This document shows, piece by piece, positions 50,841 to 59,038 of a stretch of DNA of 64,000 bases. A program made the position numbers and the translations under genes. The notes under the pieces were generated by a model that was not told where the DNA came from, made no database searches, and saw only the letters and a program-made list of their open reading frames with translations. The stretch is from assembly GCF_020181035.1 (NCBI RefSeq), contig NZ_JAIQYY010000005.1, positions 138,633 to 202,632 on the forward strand, in the 5' to 3' direction. This DNA comes from Streptomyces sp. CoH27 (lineage in GTDB: Bacteria; Actinomycetota; Actinomycetes; Streptomycetales; Streptomycetaceae). Position 1 is the first letter of the stretch; each line of letters begins with the position of its first letter.

Positions 50841-51650
50841 ATGACGGCATTGTCCGGCGTGCGCGTCGTACGGCACAGCGACCGTCGTCGGCGTGCCCGG
50901 CGGCGGAGGGTGCTGTGGGGCGGGGGCGAGGCGCTCGTCACCGTCGGGGTGCTGCTCATGCTGCTGGTGGTGCACCAGTTGTGGTGGACCAACCTGGAGG
51001 CGCGGCGCGGTGCCGAACGGCAGGTGGCGGACCTGGAGCGGGAGTGGGGCGCCCCGGGTGCCCTAGGCACCCCGGGGTCCGGTACCGCCGGAGGGGTCCC
51101 CTCGGTCGCCCCCTCCGGCACTCCCTCCGGCTCACCCACGGCCGTCCCGTCGCGCGCACCCCGGTCGTCGTACGTCCCCGTCGCAGCCGTCCCCCAAAGC
51201 TCCCAGGCGTACGCCGTCCTCGACATCCCCCGGCTCGGGCTGCGGGTGCCCATCGCCGAGGGGGTGAGCAAGGCCGATGTCCTCAACAAGGGGTACGTCG
51301 GCCATTACCCAGGGACCGGTCAGCCGGGCCAGGCCGGGAACTTCGCGCTCGCCGGGCATCGGAACACGCACGGCGAGCCCTTCCGGTATCTGCCCCGGCT
51401 GCGGCGCGGGGACGACATCGAGGTGGAGACGCGGACGGCGACGTACACCTACGACGTCGACCAGATCCTGCCGCAGACCTCGGCGTCGGACTCGGGGGTC
51501 GTCCGGCCCGTCCCGCGCTCTCTCGTGCGGCCGTCCTACGGGTACGACACCCCCGGCTACTACATCACCCTGACCACCTGCACCCCCGAGTTCACCTCCC
51601 GGTACCGGATGGTGGTCTGGGGGAAGCTGGTGTCCATGCGGCCCAGGTGA
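50841..51650 (+). CDS. class E sortase
   Basis: 269 residues. One N-terminal TM helix (about 29-48), a Gly/Pro/Ser linker (70-118), then the sortase barrel: H173 (LAGHRNTHGEPF), C247 in TLTTC, and R254 or R256 in the following strand. The N-terminal membrane anchor fits class E, which recognises LAxTG. The ATG at 50841 is preceded by GTGGAGGTGGG. A likely substrate with LARTG is encoded at 62208-63077 in this window. Confidence 0.93.
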   Translation: MTALSGVRVVRHSDRRRRARRRRVLWGGGEALVTVGVLLMLLVVHQLWWTNLEARRGAERQVADLEREWGAPGALGTPGSGTAGGVPSVAPSGTPSGSPTAVPSRAPRSSYVPVAAVPQSSQAYAVLDIPRLGLRVPIAEGVSKADVLNKGYVGHYPGTGQPGQAGNFALAGHRNTHGEPFRYLPRLRRGDDIEVETRTATYTYDVDQILPQTSASDSGVVRPVPRSLVRPSYGYDTPGYYITLTTCTPEFTSRYRMVVWGKLVSMRPR

Positions 51651-51663
51651 GCCACCCGCAGAT

Positions 51664-53067
51664 TCAGCGGTGCTCCCGCAGCACCACCACACTCACCGCC
51701 CCCACCGCCGCCAGCCCCGCCGACACCGCCAGGGCGAGATTCGCGCCGTGGGCCAGATCGCCGGAGGAGGTGGCGAGGGCGATGGTCAGGGCGACGCCGG
51801 CGCAGGAGCCGATGTAGCGGAAGGTCTGCTGGGCGCCGGAGCCCATCGCGGCGCGTTCGCGCGGGACCGAGTCCACGGCGAGCAGCGGCAGCGCGCCGTT
51901 GAGCAGGCCGCTGCCCACTCCGCCGATGATCAGGCCGGGCAGCAGCCGCGTCCAGGAGCCGGAGCCGAGGGCGCCGAGCATGGTCAGTACGGCGATGGCG
52001 TGGAGCGTGAAGCCGACGGCCAGCTGGGTGCGCGGGGCGATGCGGCCGGCCAGGTGTTTGACCTGGAGGGCGACCGCGAAGCTCAGCCCGGCCCAGATCA
52101 GGAACAGCCAGGCGGTGTTCATGGGGGACAGGTGCACCGTCTGCTGGAGCAGGGTCGGCAGGAAGCTGAAGATGCTGATCACCGCGAGTCCGGTGAACAG
52201 GCCGCCGGCCGACGAGGCCAGGAAGGGGGTGTGGCGCAGCAGGCCCAGGTCGATCATCGGCGTGCGGGTCCGGCGTTCCACCGCCACGAAGAGCGCGATC
52301 AGGAGGACGGCCGCGGCGAAGAGGAGGCCGACGGGGGTGCGCAGCCAGCCGTCCCGGCCCAGGGTCAGGGCCGCGACCAGGGAGACGAGGGCCAGGCCGA
52401 AGGTCAGCGCGCCCAGCACGTCCGGGCGGCCGCCGCGCGGGGCGCGGGACTCGCTGAGCGTGCGGGTGCCGAGGGCGGCCACGACGAGGGCTGCGGCGCC
52501 GAGGACGCCGTACGCCATCCGCCAGCTCGGCATCGCGCCCGAGACCAGCGGGCCGGCCGCGATGCCGCCGCTGACGAAGGCGCCCCAGACGCCGGTCGCG
52601 TGCAGGCGGCCGCGCGGGGAGGGGAAGGCCGCCACCAGCAGGCCCAGGCTGCTCGCGAGGAGCGCCGCGCAGGCCGCGCCCTGGGCGATGCGGGCGAGGG
52701 TGAACTGCCAGGTCGACGTCGTGAAGGCGCCGAGGGCGGTGGTGAGGCCGAGGGCCAGGGTGCCGCTGAGGAAGAGCCGGCGGCGGCCGTAGTCGTCGGC
52801 GAGGCTGCCGGCCACCAGCAGGAGGGCGGCGAGGCCGAGCGGGGTGCCGTTCAGCAGCCAGGCCTGGCCGGACAGGGGGGTGTGCAGGGCCCTCGCGGTG
52901 TCCGGGAGCGTGACCATCGGGGCCGTGTACGTCATCAGCGCCACGGCGGTGGCCGCGCTGGTCAGGGCGAGGGTGGCCCGGGGGCGTGCCGGGGCGTCCC
53001 GGGTGGTCCCGGTGCCGGTGTCGGTACCGGTGGCTGCGGGGGTGGTGGCGGAGTCGAGCCCGGTCAT
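51664..53067 (-). CDS. MFS drug-efflux-type transporter
   Basis: 467 residues, 12-14 TM segments, with GSLADDYGRRRLFLSGTLALG (motif A) and GVWGAFVSGGIAAGPLVSGAM (motif C of drug:H+ antiporters). It is divergent from an HxlR regulator, with palindromic sites between, so it is probably induced by a compound it exports. ATG 53067; its 3' end lies 13 bp from the sortase stop. Confidence 0.92.
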   Translation of the reverse strand: MTGLDSATTPAATGTDTGTGTTRDAPARPRATLALTSAATAVALMTYTAPMVTLPDTARALHTPLSGQAWLLNGTPLGLAALLLVAGSLADDYGRRRLFLSGTLALGLTTALGAFTTSTWQFTLARIAQGAACAALLASSLGLLVAAFPSPRGRLHATGVWGAFVSGGIAAGPLVSGAMPSWRMAYGVLGAAALVVAALGTRTLSESRAPRGGRPDVLGALTFGLALVSLVAALTLGRDGWLRTPVGLLFAAAVLLIALFVAVERRTRTPMIDLGLLRHTPFLASSAGGLFTGLAVISIFSFLPTLLQQTVHLSPMNTAWLFLIWAGLSFAVALQVKHLAGRIAPRTQLAVGFTLHAIAVLTMLGALGSGSWTRLLPGLIIGGVGSGLLNGALPLLAVDSVPRERAAMGSGAQQTFRYIGSCAGVALTIALATSSGDLAHGANLALAVSAGLAAVGAVSVVVLREHR

Positions 53068-53101
53068 GGCAGGTCCTGTCCCTCCGGGGCGTGAAGGCTC
53101 A

Positions 53102-53116
53102 GTTCGGTCATTGAAC
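53102..53116. promoter_or_regulatory. HxlR operator candidate 1 (near the MFS start)
   Basis: GTTCGGTCATTGAAC, an imperfect copy of the second site with two mismatches between arms, 35 bp from the MFS start. Confidence 0.6.
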
Positions 53117-53145
53117 CTAGCTGTCCCGGCCACCGTAACACGGTA

Positions 53146-53162
53146 GGTTCGGTCACCGAACC
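53146..53162. promoter_or_regulatory. HxlR operator candidate 2 (near the HxlR start)
   Basis: A perfect palindrome of 8-bp arms around one base: GGTTCGGT-C-ACCGAACC. It lies 14 bp before the regulator start, suitable for autorepression. Confidence 0.75.
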
Positions 53163-53175
53163 AAGGAGTCGGAAA

Positions 53176-53742
53176 GTGGCTACAGTGGAGGGCATGGCAC
53201 TGGGCAAGGACTACGCGACACAGGAGTGCTCGATCGCGCGCGCACTGGAGATCGTCGGCGAGCGCTGGACGCTGCTCGTCGTCCGGGACGCGCTGTACGG
53301 CGTGCGGCGCTACAACGACTTCCTGGCCCACCTCGGCATCCCGCGCGCCGTCCTGGCCGCCCGGCTGCAGACGCTGACCGCCGAGGGCATCCTCGAAAAG
53401 CGCCGGTACCAGCAGTCGCCGCCCCGCGACGAGTACGTCCTCACCGAGCGCGGCATCGCCCTGTGGCCCACCCTGCGCGCCCTCGGCCTGTGGGGCCGCG
53501 AGCACTTCACGGACGCCCAGCTGCGCGTCTTCCGGCACGTGGACTGCGGCACCGAACTCGGGCCGTACGGCGAATGTCCCGTGTGCCGGGCCGCCGTACC
53601 GGTCGGGGACGTGGTCATGCATCCCGGTCCGGGCCTCGACCGGGATCCGGCCGACCCGGTCAGCCGGGCCCTGCTGAAGCCGAAGCGGCTGCTGGAGCCC
53701 TTGGAGCCCCTGGACGTGCCGGGACAGGAGGCTCGGGTATAA
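53176..53742 (+). CDS. HxlR-family transcriptional regulator
   Basis: 188 residues. Winged helix: CSIARALEIVGERWTLLVVRDALYGVRRYNDFLAHLGIPRAVLAARLQTLTAEGILEKRRY (HxlR pattern with the leading Cys, possibly redox- or ligand-sensitive). The C-terminus has CGTELGPYGECPVCRAAV, a zinc-ribbon-like Cys set. AAGGAG lies 7 bases before GTG 53176. It probably controls the divergent MFS gene and itself. Confidence 0.92.
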   Translation: MATVEGMALGKDYATQECSIARALEIVGERWTLLVVRDALYGVRRYNDFLAHLGIPRAVLAARLQTLTAEGILEKRRYQQSPPRDEYVLTERGIALWPTLRALGLWGREHFTDAQLRVFRHVDCGTELGPYGECPVCRAAVPVGDVVMHPGPGLDRDPADPVSRALLKPKRLLEPLEPLDVPGQEARV

Positions 53743-53797
53743 AGGGCTGAAGGCCGGACGGATGCCGGTGGTTGCTCACGGGGAGGGAGGGGACCGG

Positions 53798-54109
53798 ATG
53801 AGACGCGGATTCGTGTCGTCGCGTGCGGTCGCCTCGCTGCTGCTCGTACTGCTGCCCGTCCTGCTGCTCGACACCGGCAACCTCTCCGCGACCGTGGCGC
53901 TGGCCGCGACCGCCGCCGCCGGTTCCGCGCTCTCCGCCTGCGCCCTCCTCGCCGCCCGCAGCGCGCCGGCCGTTCCGCCCACGCGCGTGCGCACGGCGAT
54001 CCGGGACCGGGCCAGACGTACGGCCTTCCTGCCCCAGCGTGATCCCGACGCGCCCGGCCGCCGCCGGCCCAGGGCACCCGGGCGCGCCCTTCCGGCGACC
54101 GCCGCGTAG
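53798..54109 (+). CDS. DUF6412-like small membrane protein
   Basis: 103 residues with two hydrophobic segments (SLLLVLLPVLLLDTG, TVALAATAAAGSALSACALLAA) and a basic, Pro/Arg-rich tail. It resembles the small DUF6412 protein encoded just before this type of YidC in Streptomyces. ATG 53798 follows GGGAGGGAGGGG. It might assist the insertase (inference). Confidence 0.75.
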   Translation: MRRGFVSSRAVASLLLVLLPVLLLDTGNLSATVALAATAAAGSALSACALLAARSAPAVPPTRVRTAIRDRARRTAFLPQRDPDAPGRRRPRAPGRALPATAA

Positions 54110-54225
54110 GGCACGTACTCCTCTCCTGTATTCGTGACCCCGCGCGGGTCGTCATGCCGTTCTGATCATCTCCTTTCCGGCCATGTCCGGACTTCGGCAC
54201 GACGAGACCCCCGGAGGGCTCACCC

Positions 54226-54951
54226 ATGTCCGTCTTCGCTGTCTTCGCCCGCCTGGTCGAGCATCTCGCCGACCTGCTGACCCCGCTGTTCCAGGCCTCC
54301 GCGGCCGCCGCCGCGATCGTCCTGTTCACCGCGCTCGTACGACTCCTCGTCCACCCCCTGTCCCGCGCCGCAGCCCGTGGCCAGCGGGCGCGGGCCGCGC
54401 TCCAGCCGCGCATCGCCGAGCTGCGCGAGAAGCACGCCAAGGATCCGCAGCGGCTCCAGCGGGCGGTGCTGGAACTGCACGCCGAGGAGAAGGTCTCACC
54501 GCTCTCCGGCTGCCTGCCGAGCCTGCTCCAGATGCCCGCCTTCTTCCTCCTCTACCGCCTCTTCTCCACCTCCACGATCGGCGGCCGGGCCAACGGCCTG
54601 CTCGCGCACCGGCTGTTCGCGGCACCGCTCGGCGGACGCTGGGCCGACGCGCTCGCCGACGGCGGTCCGTTCGGCCCGGCCGGGCTGGTGTACCTCGGCC
54701 TCTTCGTGCTCGTCGCGGCCGTCGCCGCCTTCAACTACCGCCGCACCAAGCGGATGATGGCCACCGGCCCGGCCGCCGCGAGCGCGGGGGACGGCGCGCA
54801 GGTACCGGGCCTCGGCGCGGTCAACAAGGTCATGCCGTTCATGTCGTTCTTCACGCTCGTCACCGTGGCGGTCGTCCCGCTCGCCGCCGCGCTGTACGTG
54901 GTCACCAGCACGACGTGGAGCGCGGTGGAACGGGCCGTCCTCTACCCGTAA
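54226..54951 (+). CDS. YidC/Oxa1-family membrane insertase paralogue
   Basis: 241 residues, Oxa1 fold: IVLFTALVRLLVHPLSRAAARGQRARAALQPRIAELREKH (TM1 plus coiled cytosolic hairpin), LPSLLQMPAFFLLYRLFST and VTSTTWSAVERAVL. It is shorter than the main YidC, which sits near oriC with rnpA, so this is a second copy. It inserts small membrane proteins. It follows the DUF6412-like gene. Confidence 0.9.
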   Translation: MSVFAVFARLVEHLADLLTPLFQASAAAAAIVLFTALVRLLVHPLSRAAARGQRARAALQPRIAELREKHAKDPQRLQRAVLELHAEEKVSPLSGCLPSLLQMPAFFLLYRLFSTSTIGGRANGLLAHRLFAAPLGGRWADALADGGPFGPAGLVYLGLFVLVAAVAAFNYRRTKRMMATGPAAASAGDGAQVPGLGAVNKVMPFMSFFTLVTVAVVPLAAALYVVTSTTWSAVERAVLYP

Positions 54952-55079
54952 GGGGCCTGGTTACGGTCCAGTACGTGAACAAGGTCTTGCGGAGTGGACC
55001 GGGTGATTGGAGGATCAGCCAAGTCCTCCGATGGCTGCACACGTCGGCCGGGCGCCCGCGATCGAAGGAGAAGGTGACC

Positions 55080-55937
55080 ATGAAGCTGCTGCGAGTCGGT
55101 ACGGCGGGAGCGGAGCGGCCCGCGCTGCTCGACGCCGAGGGAACCCTCAGAGACCTCTCGGGAATCGTGGCCGACATCGACGGCGAGCTCCTCGCCGACG
55201 CGGCCGCGCTCGGCCGGGTACGGGCCGCCGCCGAGTCCGGCGAGCTGCCGGTCCTCGACGCGACCGGGCTGCGGATCGGACCGCCGCTCGGCCGCATCGG
55301 CAAGATCGTGTGCATCGGGCTCAACTACCACGACCACGCCCGCGAGACCGGCGCCGAACCGCCCGCCGAGCCGGTCGTCTTCTTCAAGGCGCCGGACACG
55401 GTCGTCGGGCCGAACGACACCGTGCTCGTCCCTCGCGGCTCCCGCAAGACCGACTGGGAGGTGGAGCTGGCCGTCGTCATCGGGCGTACGGCCCGCTACG
55501 TCGAGTCGGCCGAGGAGGCCTTGGGGCACGTCGCGGGGTACGCCGTCGCGCACGACGTCTCCGAGCGGGAGTTCCAGATCGAGCGGGGCGGGACCTGGGA
55601 CAAGGGCAAGAACTGCGAGACGTTCAATCCGCTCGGGCCCTGGCTGGTGACGGCCGACGAGGTCGCCGACCCGCAGGACCTCTCGCTGAGGCTGTGGGTC
55701 AACGGCGAGCTGAAGCAGGACGGCATGACGGCCGAGCAGATCTTCCCGGTGGGCGAAGTCGTGCGGTACGTCAGCCAGTTCATGACCCTCTACCCCGGGG
55801 ACGTCATCAACACGGGGACGCCGGCGGGGGTCGCGATGGGACGGCCCGAGCCCAAGCCGTATCTCCGCGCCGGGGATGTGGTGGAGCTGGAGATCGCCGG
55901 GCTCGGCCGTCAGCGCCAGGAACTGAAGGACGCGTAG
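55080..55937 (+). CDS. fumarylacetoacetate hydrolase family protein
   Basis: 285 residues. GKIVCIGLNYHDHARETG, PVVFFKAPDTVVGPNDTV, DWEVELAVVIGRTARYV (metal-binding Glu) and TPAGVAMG are FAH-fold residues. Typical activities are acylpyruvate hydrolysis, oxaloacetate decarboxylation or 2-oxo-diacid hydration; the substrate is not indicated. GAAGGAGAAGGTGACC precedes ATG 55080. The end is followed by a dispersed repeat. Confidence 0.9.
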   Translation: MKLLRVGTAGAERPALLDAEGTLRDLSGIVADIDGELLADAAALGRVRAAAESGELPVLDATGLRIGPPLGRIGKIVCIGLNYHDHARETGAEPPAEPVVFFKAPDTVVGPNDTVLVPRGSRKTDWEVELAVVIGRTARYVESAEEALGHVAGYAVAHDVSEREFQIERGGTWDKGKNCETFNPLGPWLVTADEVADPQDLSLRLWVNGELKQDGMTAEQIFPVGEVVRYVSQFMTLYPGDVINTGTPAGVAMGRPEPKPYLRAGDVVELEIAGLGRQRQELKDA

Positions 55938-55980
55938 GCGCTCCGCTGGAGGGCCGGGGAACTGCGGTTTCGTTGTCGGG

Positions 55981-56046
55981 TGCGGGTGATTCGTGGCTGG
56001 CCGCGCCCACGCGGCGGAGCCGCATATCAAACACAGCCCCGCCCCC
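55981..56046. repeat. dispersed intergenic repeat, copy 2
   Basis: On the plus strand this repeats, with one mismatch over a 32-nt core (GTGGCTGG-C-CGCGCCCACG... to CATATC), the reverse complement of 10733-10764. It lies between the convergent FAH and LLM genes. See copy 1 at 10711. Confidence 0.8.
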
Positions 56047-56063
56047 CTTCGGGGCGCTGCCCC

Positions 56064-56936
56064 TCACTTCAGTAGATCGGCCAGCCTGCGCCACTCCTCC
56101 CTCGGCAGCGCCTCCCTCGCGCCGCCGGTGACGATCTGCAGGGCCACGTGGTCCGCGCCGGCCTGGTGGAAGGTGTCGATGCGGTCGCGGACATGGTTCT
56201 CGTCGCCCCAGGCGAAGACCGCGTCGACCAGGCGGTCGCTGCCGCCGTCGGCCAGGTCGTCCTCGGTGAAGCCGAGGCGCAGGAAGCTGTTGGTGTAGTT
56301 CGGCAGGGCGAGGTACATCGAGAGGGTCCCGCGGGCCAGGGTGCGGGCCCGGTCCGGGTCGGGCTCCAGGACCACCTTCAGCTCGGGCGCCAGCAGCGGG
56401 CCCTCGCCCAGGATCTCGCGGGCCTGGGCGGTGTGCTCGGCGGTGGTCAGGTACGGCACCGCGCCCGCCGCCCGCTCGCCGGACAGCTCCAGGATCTTCG
56501 GGCCGAGGGCGGCCAGCACCCGGCGCCCCGCGGGCACCCCGGCCGCGTCCAGCGCGTCGAGGTAGTCGACCAGCGCCGCGTACGGGCGGCGGTACTGCTC
56601 GGCGAGCTTGGCGTGGCTCACGCCGAGGCCGAGCACGAAGCGGCCGGGGTGGGCCGCCTCCACCTCGGCGAAGGCCGCCGCGCTGATCTCCGCGTCGTAC
56701 TGCCAGATGCTCTGGATGCTGGTGCCGACGGTGAGGCGGTCGGTCCCCTCCAGGAGCGGTACGGCGTGCGGGGCGGCGCTGCTGCCGCCCAGCCATACGG
56801 CGCCGAAGCCGAGTTCCTCCAACTCGGCTGCCGCTTCTGCGAGTTCACCGCGCCGGGCGGGATCCTCCGACCGCAGACCGATGTTCCAGATGCCGTACCG
56901 GCCGATGCTGTCCTTCAAGGTGCTCGCGGTGCTCAT
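56064..56936 (-). CDS. LLM-class F420-dependent oxidoreductase
   Basis: 290 residues, luciferase-like TIM barrel: GIWNIGLRSEDPARRGELAEAAAELEELGFGAVWLGG, TSIQSIW, HPGRFVLGLGVSHAKLAEQYRRPYAALVDYLDAL and ALGPKILELSGERAAGAVPYLTT. These are typical of mycobacterial and Streptomyces F420-using members (TIGR03620-like). The cofactor assignment comes from the family. CCGGAGGG precedes the ATG. The roughly 115-bp region upstream ends at the TnpB element. Confidence 0.9.
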   Translation of the reverse strand: MSTASTLKDSIGRYGIWNIGLRSEDPARRGELAEAAAELEELGFGAVWLGGSSAAPHAVPLLEGTDRLTVGTSIQSIWQYDAEISAAAFAEVEAAHPGRFVLGLGVSHAKLAEQYRRPYAALVDYLDALDAAGVPAGRRVLAALGPKILELSGERAAGAVPYLTTAEHTAQAREILGEGPLLAPELKVVLEPDPDRARTLARGTLSMYLALPNYTNSFLRLGFTEDDLADGGSDRLVDAVFAWGDENHVRDRIDTFHQAGADHVALQIVTGGAREALPREEWRRLADLLK

Positions 56937-57060
56937 GGGGTGTCCCTCCGGATGAGGCCTTGATCGTCTGATCGTCACGTCTGCAGCCATTCCCAACCGG
57001 AGGGATCCCGCCACGAATTCCCGGCAGGTGTCACCTGGTAACCGGAGGATGTCCCGGCCT

Positions 57061-57270
57061 TCAGGCCGGGGAGGAATCCGGCTTCCCGCGTGGCGGAGCA
57101 GGGTGAGCCTGATCGCTGCCAGGGCGATCAGGCGTCCCGGAAGACGTGGTGGCGAGAGCAACCTCAAGCAGATGCAGGATCTCGGAGTTGATGGACCGCC
57201 GGTCGGCAGCCGCCTGAGCGGTGAGCCGGGCGTGGAGATCTTCGGGAAGGCGCAACGCGAAGCGAATCAT
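57061..57270 (-). CDS. Arc-like ribbon-helix-helix protein inside the TnpB element
   Basis: 69 residues: IRFALRLPEDLHARLTAQAAADRRSINSEILHLLEVAL, the Arc/MetJ beta-strand plus two helices, then a Pro-rich tail. The ATG at 57270 is 17 bp from the divergent tnpB start. Its stop codon lies inside the left-end hairpin, so the gene is fully within the element. It probably represses the short shared promoter (inference). Confidence 0.8.
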   Translation of the reverse strand: MIRFALRLPEDLHARLTAQAAADRRSINSEILHLLEVALATTSSGTPDRPGSDQAHPAPPRGKPDSSPA

Positions 57271-57287
57271 GATGCTACGGTAACCGC

Positions 57288-58508
57288 ATGACGACATCAT
57301 CGGTAGCCGAGATCGCCGGGTATGCCCGGTGGACGTTCCGGCTGCGCGTGTCGTCCACCGCCCACACTGCGCTGATGACGGAATGGGACCGCTGCCGCTG
57401 GATCTGGAATGAATGCGTCGCCAAGTCCAAGGCCGTACACCTGCGCAACAAGGCCACCGGAGACAAGCAGACGTGCGGCCCGGCGCAGCTCGACAAGATG
57501 CTGACCCAGGCCCGTGCCCGCACCCCGTGGCTGCGCGAGGGCAGTTCGGTCCCGCAGCAGCAGCTCATCCGTGACTTCGGCAAGTCCCGCGCCAAGGCAC
57601 AGAAGGACATCAAGGACCGGCTGCCCCCGCACCGCCGCGCGGGGATGCCCGCGTACAAGAAGAAGCGCGAAGCCGACCCGAGCCTGAACTACACCAAGCG
57701 CGGCTTCCGCCTGAAGGACGGACGACTGCACCTGGCGGGCGGGATCACCCTGACGGTCGTGTGGTCCCGCGGTCTTCCTGCCGACCCATCCAGCGTCCGT
57801 GTCTATCGGGACGGTGTCGGCTACTGGTACGCGTCCTTCGTGGTTCCCGCCCCCGTCGAACCGCTGCCGCGAACCGGTGCGGTGATCGGCATCGATTGGG
57901 GCGTGACCCAGACCGCGTCCACCACCTCCGACGCCCACGACCTGCACCATGCCCAGCACGGGAAGAAGGCCCGGGCGAAGCTGACCCGGTACGACCGGAT
58001 GATGGCCCGCCGCAAACCGAAGAAGGGCCACGCCGGATCGAAAGGCTACCGGGAGGCGAAGAAGTGGCGGGCGAAGACCTACGCGAAGATCGCTCGGCAG
58101 CGGCAGGACACCGCCCGCAAATGGGCCAAGCGCGTTGTCGCCGACCATGATGCCCTGGCCGTCGAGGACTTCAAGCCGAAGTTCCTTGCCAGGACAACGA
58201 TGGCCAAGAAGGCCGCTGACGCCGCCATCGGCGCCACCAAGCAGGCCCTGATCGAAATGGGCCGCAAGCACGGCCGTGCCGTGCACCTGGTCCACCCCGC
58301 GCACACCACGATGGACTGCGCGCAGTGCGGAGCGAGAGCCAAGCACGCACTGCCGCTGGGAATGCGTACCTACACCTGCACCGCGTGCGGGGCCGTGTCC
58401 CCCAGGGACAAGAACTCCGCACGCGTGATGCTCGTCCGGGCTGGTCTCAACCCGGCTGGTGCCGAGGGCGTAAGACCACCGGGAGCGCCGCTCCCGGAGG
58501 CTGCCTGA
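57288..58508 (+). CDS. tnpB: TnpB RNA-guided nuclease
   Basis: 406 residues. An N-terminal HTH-like domain (RWTFRLRVSSTAHTALMTEWDRCRWIWNECV), then RuvC with D203 (GIDWGVTQT), E293 (AVEDFKPK) and D374 (SPRDKNSARVM). The zinc ribbon is C344/C347 and C364/C367 (CAQCG...CTACG). All catalytic residues are present, so it should be an active reRNA-guided DNA nuclease rather than a dead TldR-type repressor. The RuvC-III motif (PRDKNSA) deviates from the usual DRDxNAA. Confidence 0.92.
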   Translation: MTTSSVAEIAGYARWTFRLRVSSTAHTALMTEWDRCRWIWNECVAKSKAVHLRNKATGDKQTCGPAQLDKMLTQARARTPWLREGSSVPQQQLIRDFGKSRAKAQKDIKDRLPPHRRAGMPAYKKKREADPSLNYTKRGFRLKDGRLHLAGGITLTVVWSRGLPADPSSVRVYRDGVGYWYASFVVPAPVEPLPRTGAVIGIDWGVTQTASTTSDAHDLHHAQHGKKARAKLTRYDRMMARRKPKKGHAGSKGYREAKKWRAKTYAKIARQRQDTARKWAKRVVADHDALAVEDFKPKFLARTTMAKKAADAAIGATKQALIEMGRKHGRAVHLVHPAHTTMDCAQCGARAKHALPLGMRTYTCTACGAVSPRDKNSARVMLVRAGLNPAGAEGVRPPGAPLPEAA

Positions 58509-58547
58509 GCCAGGAATCCTCTCCCCTCCGGGGAGAGGGGGATTCAA
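58400..58547 (+). ncRNA. predicted reRNA (omega RNA) scaffold of TnpB
   Basis: By analogy with ISDra2-type elements, the guide RNA runs from within the tnpB 3' end through the right-end hairpin to TTCAA at 58547. The next bases, starting ACCTTCAGGAACTC, would serve as guide. The 5' limit given is approximate. Confidence 0.5.
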
Positions 58548-59038
58548 ACCTTCAGGAACTCTTCCAATGCCGCCACGACGAACCTGTGGTCGTCCAGCTG
58601 GGGCAGGCCGGAGACCGTCACGGCGCCGATGACGCCCACGTTCTCGACGTTGATCGGGAACGAGCCGCCGTGGGCCGCGTAGACGTCGGGGTCCAGGCGG
58701 GAGGAGTCCTCGAAGGTGGTGCCCTTGGCGCGGAAGCGGGCGCCGACGAGGTAGGAGGAGGCGCCGTAGCGCTCCACCACGCGGCGCTTGCGGGCGATCC
58801 AGGCGTCGTTGTCCGGGGTGGAGCCGGGCAGGGCCGCGTGGAAGAGCTGCTGGCCCGCGCGGTGGATGTCGATCGCGACCGGCGCCTGGCGCTCGCGGGC
58901 CAGCTCGACCAGGAGCGAGCCGAGGGCCCAGGCGTCGTCGTACGTGAACTGACGGAACACCAGGCGGCGTTCCTGTGCCGCCAGTTCCTCGACGGACGGG
59001 GTCAGTTCGGGGGTCGAGCGGGGAGTGATCTGGGGCAT
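58544..59038 (-). CDS. UPF0303/heme-degrading-domain protein (GlcG/HbpS-like)
   Basis: 164 residues: FTYDDAWALGSLLVELARERQAPVAIDIHRAGQQLFHAAL, WIARKRRVVERYGASSYLVG and GGSFPINVENVGVIGAVTVSGLPQLDDHRFVVAALEEFL, the UPF0303 profilin-like fold. Its stop codon (TGA, 58546-58544) is formed by the last bases of the TnpB right end. The native C-terminus may therefore have been altered by the insertion. The ATG overlaps the upstream oxidoreductase's stop (ATGA). Confidence 0.88.
   Translation of the reverse strand: MPQITPRSTPELTPSVEELAAQERRLVFRQFTYDDAWALGSLLVELARERQAPVAIDIHRAGQQLFHAALPGSTPDNDAWIARKRRVVERYGASSYLVGARFRAKGTTFEDSSRLDPDVYAAHGGSFPINVENVGVIGAVTVSGLPQLDDHRFVVAALEEFLKV

Larger units (their letters stand above)
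57041..58547 (+). mobile_element. IS200/IS605-type TnpB element without tnpA
   Basis: It carries tnpB and a divergent ribbon-helix-helix gene but no TnpA transposase. The left end has a hairpin CCCGGCCT-TC-AGGCCGGG (57053-57070). The right end has CCTCTCCCC-TCC-GGGGAGAGG (58518-58538), then GGGATTCAA, ending at 58547 by analogy with known right ends finishing in TTCAA or GTCAA. The outer left limit is uncertain by some tens of bases. It sits between the LLM and UPF0303 genes. Confidence 0.75.

Noticed and set aside
57288..58508. TnpB as a nuclease-dead TldR-type repressor
   Set aside because: RuvC acids D203, E293 and D374 and the zinc-ribbon Cys are all present.
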